DNA from: a virus
IMG/VR virus record: IMGVR_UViG_3300025413_000060
Location: 1 to 39,733 of that record
Reading direction: 5' to 3' (one strand)
Length of the DNA: 39,733 nucleotides
Made by a program: the position numbers and the translations under genes. Positions 37,163 to 39,733 of this stretch are shown here, piece by piece. Below the pieces are notes generated by a model that ran no database searches, was not told the origin of the DNA, and saw nothing but the letters and a program-made list of their open reading frames with translations. How positions within the stretch are numbered: position 1 is the first letter of the stretch; each line of letters starts with the position of its first letter.

Positions 37163-37605
37163 TGACAGAAGAGCATGAGAAGAAAAAGAAGGAGTCAAGA
37201 CTCAGTGGTCTCTATGCTCAACGACATAAATTGAATGAAAGACTTGTGAAGTTGGGTAAAGACAAAGATAAAATCGAGTCTGAGATTAAGAATACAAATG
37301 AAAAGCTTGTAGGTGTTAACAAGGGGATAGGACACCTTGAGAACAGAGATGTGTTGTTGACAACTCACTTTATTGCCAGGTATACACAACGAATAGGACC
37401 GGCAACTGAAGATGAAATGAGAGAGCGTATTTTGACCCCACAGCTTTTGAATATGATCCATACACTGGGTAATGGCACGTATCCGGTAGAGGAATTTATG
37501 GTAAGAGTTGAGGATAATAAGTTGATTACAATTTATCGAAATGAGACAAAAGAAAATAAAACACAACGTACTAGAGTCAATATGAAAAAAATCAAGAAAT
37601 GGTAG
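37162..37605 (+). CDS. coiled-coil protein after recA, 147 aa
   Basis: ATG 37162 overlaps the recA stop. Residues 1-62 are a long charged coiled coil (SRLSGLYAQRHKLNERLVKL; KDKIESEIKNTNEKLVGVNK). The C-terminal 80 residues form a small alpha/beta domain (HFIARYTQRIGPATEDEMRE, NKLITIYRNE). The second part resembles a short conserved domain often seen after a coiled coil in phage proteins. Coupling to recA suggests a helper in recombination; unproven. Confidence 0.65.
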   Translation: MTEEHEKKKKESRLSGLYAQRHKLNERLVKLGKDKDKIESEIKNTNEKLVGVNKGIGHLENRDVLLTTHFIARYTQRIGPATEDEMRERILTPQLLNMIHTLGNGTYPVEEFMVRVEDNKLITIYRNETKENKTQRTRVNMKKIKKW

Positions 37606-37623
37606 ACATTAATAAATCAAAAT

Positions 37624-38124
37624 ATGTATGAGTTTACCGGAAAAATAATCAAAGTAACACCTATTGTAAATGTTACAGGTAAGTTTAAAGAAAAGTGCAC
37701 ATTTATTGTTGAAGACGGTACTAAGAAAATTGCATTTGTTCTATTTGATGATTCAATTTACACAATTCTTAAACCTCTGGAAATAGGAGATCAAGTAAAA
37801 GTAACATTTAATGTAAAATCATTAGAGTTTTCTGGATCATGGGTTACAAATTGTTATCCTATTAAAGTTGAGAAAATAACAAATAATTCTAATAGCAATA
37901 ACAATAGTAGCAATAACAATTCAAATAATTGGAGAAGTAAAGCAAACGCAAAAAATGCCAGTTTAAAAAATCCTTACTTTCCATTATTTACCTCTAAAGA
38001 AGCAGGTAAAAGAATTTATAGAGAATTGTGTAAAAAACATCATCCTGATGTACCAGGTGGTAGTCATGAAAAAATGCAAGAAATTAATAAATATTATGAC
38101 ATGTTTAGTAAACTACACAAATGA
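37624..38124 (+). CDS. DUF3127-J-domain fusion protein, 166 aa
   Basis: Residues 1-85 form an OB-like DUF3127 domain: MYEFTGKIIKVTPIVNVTGK, then KIAFVLFDDSIYTILKPLEI, GDQVKVTFNVKSLEFSGSWV (family G.I..V.P.., F....D.....K.F.V..G......G.W.T). Residues ~87-102 are an Asn/Ser linker. Residues ~118-165 form a J domain: RIYRELCKKHHPDVPGG with HPD at 140-142 and MQEINKYYDMFS. DUF3127 is Bacteroidota-linked. A J domain would recruit DnaK-type chaperone to whatever the OB domain binds. No full-length DnaJ features. Confidence 0.8.
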   Translation: MYEFTGKIIKVTPIVNVTGKFKEKCTFIVEDGTKKIAFVLFDDSIYTILKPLEIGDQVKVTFNVKSLEFSGSWVTNCYPIKVEKITNNSNSNNNSSNNNSNNWRSKANAKNASLKNPYFPLFTSKEAGKRIYRELCKKHHPDVPGGSHEKMQEINKYYDMFSKLHK

Positions 38125-38489
38125 AACGAACACCTTTAAAACGTAAGCCGGGACCAATAGGTAAACCAAATAAAATAAAAAGAAAACCACCAACTGCAGA
38201 AAAGTTGGAAGCTGATAGGAAGCAAAGTGAAAAAGACAGAGAGTTCTACAATAAGATTTGGCAGAGCAGACCACACAGATGTGTGGTTTGCAATGTCAGT
38301 CTTGGTAGTGAGATGCGAACAGCTTATATGGACCATTTGCTTGATAAAGCAATTTACCCAGAGCTCAGGTACGAAGAAGAAAACATTGCAATTGTTTGCA
38401 TGGATGACCATGGTTGTAAGACAAATAAATTTCCTAAACCGAAGCACCAAGAATTGATTAATATTGCAAAAGCAAAATTTCTAACATGA
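38121..38489 (+). CDS. NinG-like HNH protein
   Basis: ATG 38121 (ATGA overlap) gives 122 residues. A basic Lys/Arg-Pro N-terminus (MKRTPLKRKPGPIGKPNKIK), then CVVCNVSLGS, a His in MDHLLDKAIYPELRYEEENI and CMDDHGCKTN: an HNH/zinc-finger arrangement like lambda NinG/Rap-type recombination nucleases (C..C, H..H.YP.L.....N). It would act on branched DNA intermediates. The overlap with the J-domain fusion and the next gene shows a compact operon. Confidence 0.75.
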   Translation: MKRTPLKRKPGPIGKPNKIKRKPPTAEKLEADRKQSEKDREFYNKIWQSRPHRCVVCNVSLGSEMRTAYMDHLLDKAIYPELRYEEENIAIVCMDDHGCKTNKFPKPKHQELINIAKAKFLT

Positions 38490-38818
38490 TAACAAAAACG
38501 TCACACCCAAAAAGCTTTGAACTTTTCAAAGCATATGTAAAAACAAAAGCTGCAATAGTAAGCTCAAAACAGATACCTGGTGAATTAATGGATAATATTG
38601 TTAATGACAATATGATAACTCTGTCGTTAGCCAACTGGTCACGAGATTTGTATGACTTCTTTGATGCTCAAGGTATTGTAGTTTCAGTATGGAATCCCGG
38701 CCAAGGTTGGAAGTACAGAGTTGCGGATGGTTTTCCTATAGAAAGTTCTGCAGCAAGTAGAAAAGAGGCAGAAATAACAGCATTTACTGAAGCATTTAAT
38801 AGGTTAGAAAAGAAATAA
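38486..38818 (+). CDS. hypothetical protein, 110 aa
   Basis: ATG 38486 (ATGA overlap). Sequence MITKTSHPKSFELFKAYVKT, then NWSRDLYDFFDAQGIVVSVW and NPGQGWKYRVADGFPIESSA, ending EAEITAFTEAFNRLEKK. The last part resembles a repeat unit found in many phage and Bacteroidota proteins with R.EAE..AF..AF..LE. Function unknown. Confidence 0.65.
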   Translation: MITKTSHPKSFELFKAYVKTKAAIVSSKQIPGELMDNIVNDNMITLSLANWSRDLYDFFDAQGIVVSVWNPGQGWKYRVADGFPIESSAASRKEAEITAFTEAFNRLEKK

Positions 38819-38834
38819 TATGTATCTTTGATAC

Positions 38835-39599
38835 ATGTTAAAATTTCTTGAAACAGGTCACAAATATGAGTCAGTCACACCCGATGGACGAAAGTGGTTG
38901 GGTGTGACTACTCTAATTTCTCATTATAAAGTACCATTTGATTCATCTATTGTCTACAAAAATGTAGCAGATCCTAGTTCAAAATGGTATGGAATGAATC
39001 CAAGTGAGGTTCTTCGTATCTGGGAAAATGAAAAAAATAGAAGTACTACAGTAGGTTCACACTTTCATAAAAAAATGGAAGATGCTGAAGTAAATCCTAA
39101 ATCTACTTATTATATTAAAGAAGGCTGGAAATATGCAGGTAACCAAGTATTAGAACCAGGAGTATACCCAGAGCATTTTATCTATAATGCTAAATACAGT
39201 ATTTGTGGACAAGCGGATAGAGTAGAATGCACACCTCAAGGTACCGTAAACATAGGTGACTACAAAACAAATAAGAAACTGGAAACAGCCGGTTTCCGGG
39301 GGAAGAAGATGTTAGCTCCTATACAACACCTGAATGACTGCCATTTAAGCCACTACGCCCTGCAAATGAGCCTTTACATGTGGATGATCTTGCAGCACAA
39401 CCCTTTGTTGTCTCCAGGTGTTATGACCATTTATCATATCAAGTTTAAGGTGGCTAACCAGGATAGTAATGGATACCCTATTATTGCTAAAGATAAAAAT
39501 GGGGATTATGAACATGAATCCATAACCCCCATTGTTGTTCCTTACCTTGAGAAGGAAGTAATTTCTATCCTTACTGCTCTTCCGGTGCACCCTCAATAG
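38835..39599 (+). CDS. PD-(D/E)XK nuclease (second RecB-like)
   Basis: A 254-residue protein: MLKFLETGHKYESVTPDGRK (opening of phage exonucleases), STTVGSHFHKKMEDAEVN (GS.xH), PEHFIYNAKYSICGQADRVE (E...Y......GQ.D), VNIGDYKTNKKLETAGFRGK (I.DYKT), LSHYALQMSLYMWMI (Y.LQ..LY). The family is distinct from the nuclease at 34430 in size and opening but shares the D-EXK core. Likely a phage exonuclease or recombination nuclease. Its end overlaps the convergent leftward gene by 29 bases. Confidence 0.85.
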   Translation: MLKFLETGHKYESVTPDGRKWLGVTTLISHYKVPFDSSIVYKNVADPSSKWYGMNPSEVLRIWENEKNRSTTVGSHFHKKMEDAEVNPKSTYYIKEGWKYAGNQVLEPGVYPEHFIYNAKYSICGQADRVECTPQGTVNIGDYKTNKKLETAGFRGKKMLAPIQHLNDCHLSHYALQMSLYMWMILQHNPLLSPGVMTIYHIKFKVANQDSNGYPIIAKDKNGDYEHESITPIVVPYLEKEVISILTALPVHPQ

Positions 39600-39733
39600 A
39601 TGAACCTTCTTCAGGCATAATTTCAGTAGCAACACCATCTGTAACAGCTTTTTCAAGAACATCGTTCATTGTCTGCTGCAATTGTGCAATACCCAGTGTT
39701 TGTTGTGCCTCAACAATTTTAGACTGGAACTGT
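39571..39733 (-). CDS. C-terminal part of a leftward gene, cut at the right edge
   Basis: The minus-strand frame is open from the edge to TAA (complement of 39571-39573). It reads KIVEAQQTLGIAQLQQTMND, VLEKAVTDGVATEIMPEEGS and ends GAPEEQ: a helical, Gln/Glu-rich tail with a Pro/Glu/Ser end. It converges with and overlaps the nuclease gene by 29 bases. Probably the first-seen gene of an opposite-direction module (structural or transcription block in related phages); inferred. Confidence 0.6.
   Translation of the reverse strand, partial: QFQSKIVEAQQTLGIAQLQQTMNDVLEKAVTDGVATEIMPEEGSSIEGAPEEQ

Noticed and set aside
37195-37566. Leftward 123-aa frame opposite the coiled-coil gene
   Set aside because: It is an antisense shadow of a well-supported gene coupled to recA.

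Overview
The window reads as part of the genome of a tailed double-stranded DNA phage with an AT-rich genome, very probably infecting a Bacteroidota host. Reasons: densely packed short genes with ATGA/TAATG overlaps; a phage replication and recombination set; A-rich leaders instead of Shine-Dalgarno sites before most genes; promoters matching the Bacteroidota consensus TTTG-N19-TAnnTTTG; and a DUF3127 domain, a family I associate with Bacteroidota. The gene set (family A polymerase, DnaB, TOPRIM primase, AAA ATPase next to a putative SSB, divergent uracil-DNA glycosylase, two RepL-like proteins, PD-(D/E)XK nucleases, opposed gene blocks, many inteins and introns) resembles crAss-like phages. 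That placement is inference, not tested.

Layout. 1-1985: leftward block with a GroES-like co-chaperonin, a nucleotidyltransferase-like protein and small proteins, fed by Bacteroidota-type promoters. 1986-2287: divergent control region with paired CCCCCTA repeats. 2288-7378: rightward small genes, several membrane proteins, and an HNH-AP2 homing endonuclease behind a structured leader. 7381-8510: a 21-copy hexamer repeat, then an RNA region with tRNA-Arg(UCU) and tRNA-Gln(UUG) and many hairpins. 8538-13418: small genes and a ~340-nt structured RNA with its own promoter (11184-11562). 13544-24567: replication core. Here both the DNA polymerase and the DnaB helicase are split into separate ORFs by split inteins, each with an unrelated homing endonuclease ORF between the halves. 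25197-27252: a DUF932-like gene interrupted by a group I intron that carries a GIY-YIG endonuclease. 27315-31340: divergent uracil-DNA glycosylase and conserved phage proteins. 31364-31511: a 148-nt extended hairpin. 31558-39599: two RepL-like winged-helix proteins, a triple operator-like site that could be an origin, PD-(D/E)XK nucleases, a MazG-like pyrophosphohydrolase, an HNH endonuclease overlapping recA, RecA, a DUF3127-J-domain fusion and a NinG-like HNH protein. At 39571 a convergent leftward gene begins, marking the end of the rightward block.

How the genes work together. Primase, DnaB and PolA form the replisome core. The AAA ATPase (Sak4-like), SSB, RecA, nucleases and NinG-like protein would handle recombination and DNA ends. 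UDG and the MazG-like enzyme act on uracil or the nucleotide pool. Selfish elements (EDxHD-type, three HNH, one GIY-YIG) sit in or beside replication and recombination genes. The strongest candidates for something unusual are the two adjacent fractured split-intein genes and the three independent structured RNAs at 4701, 11221 and 31364.
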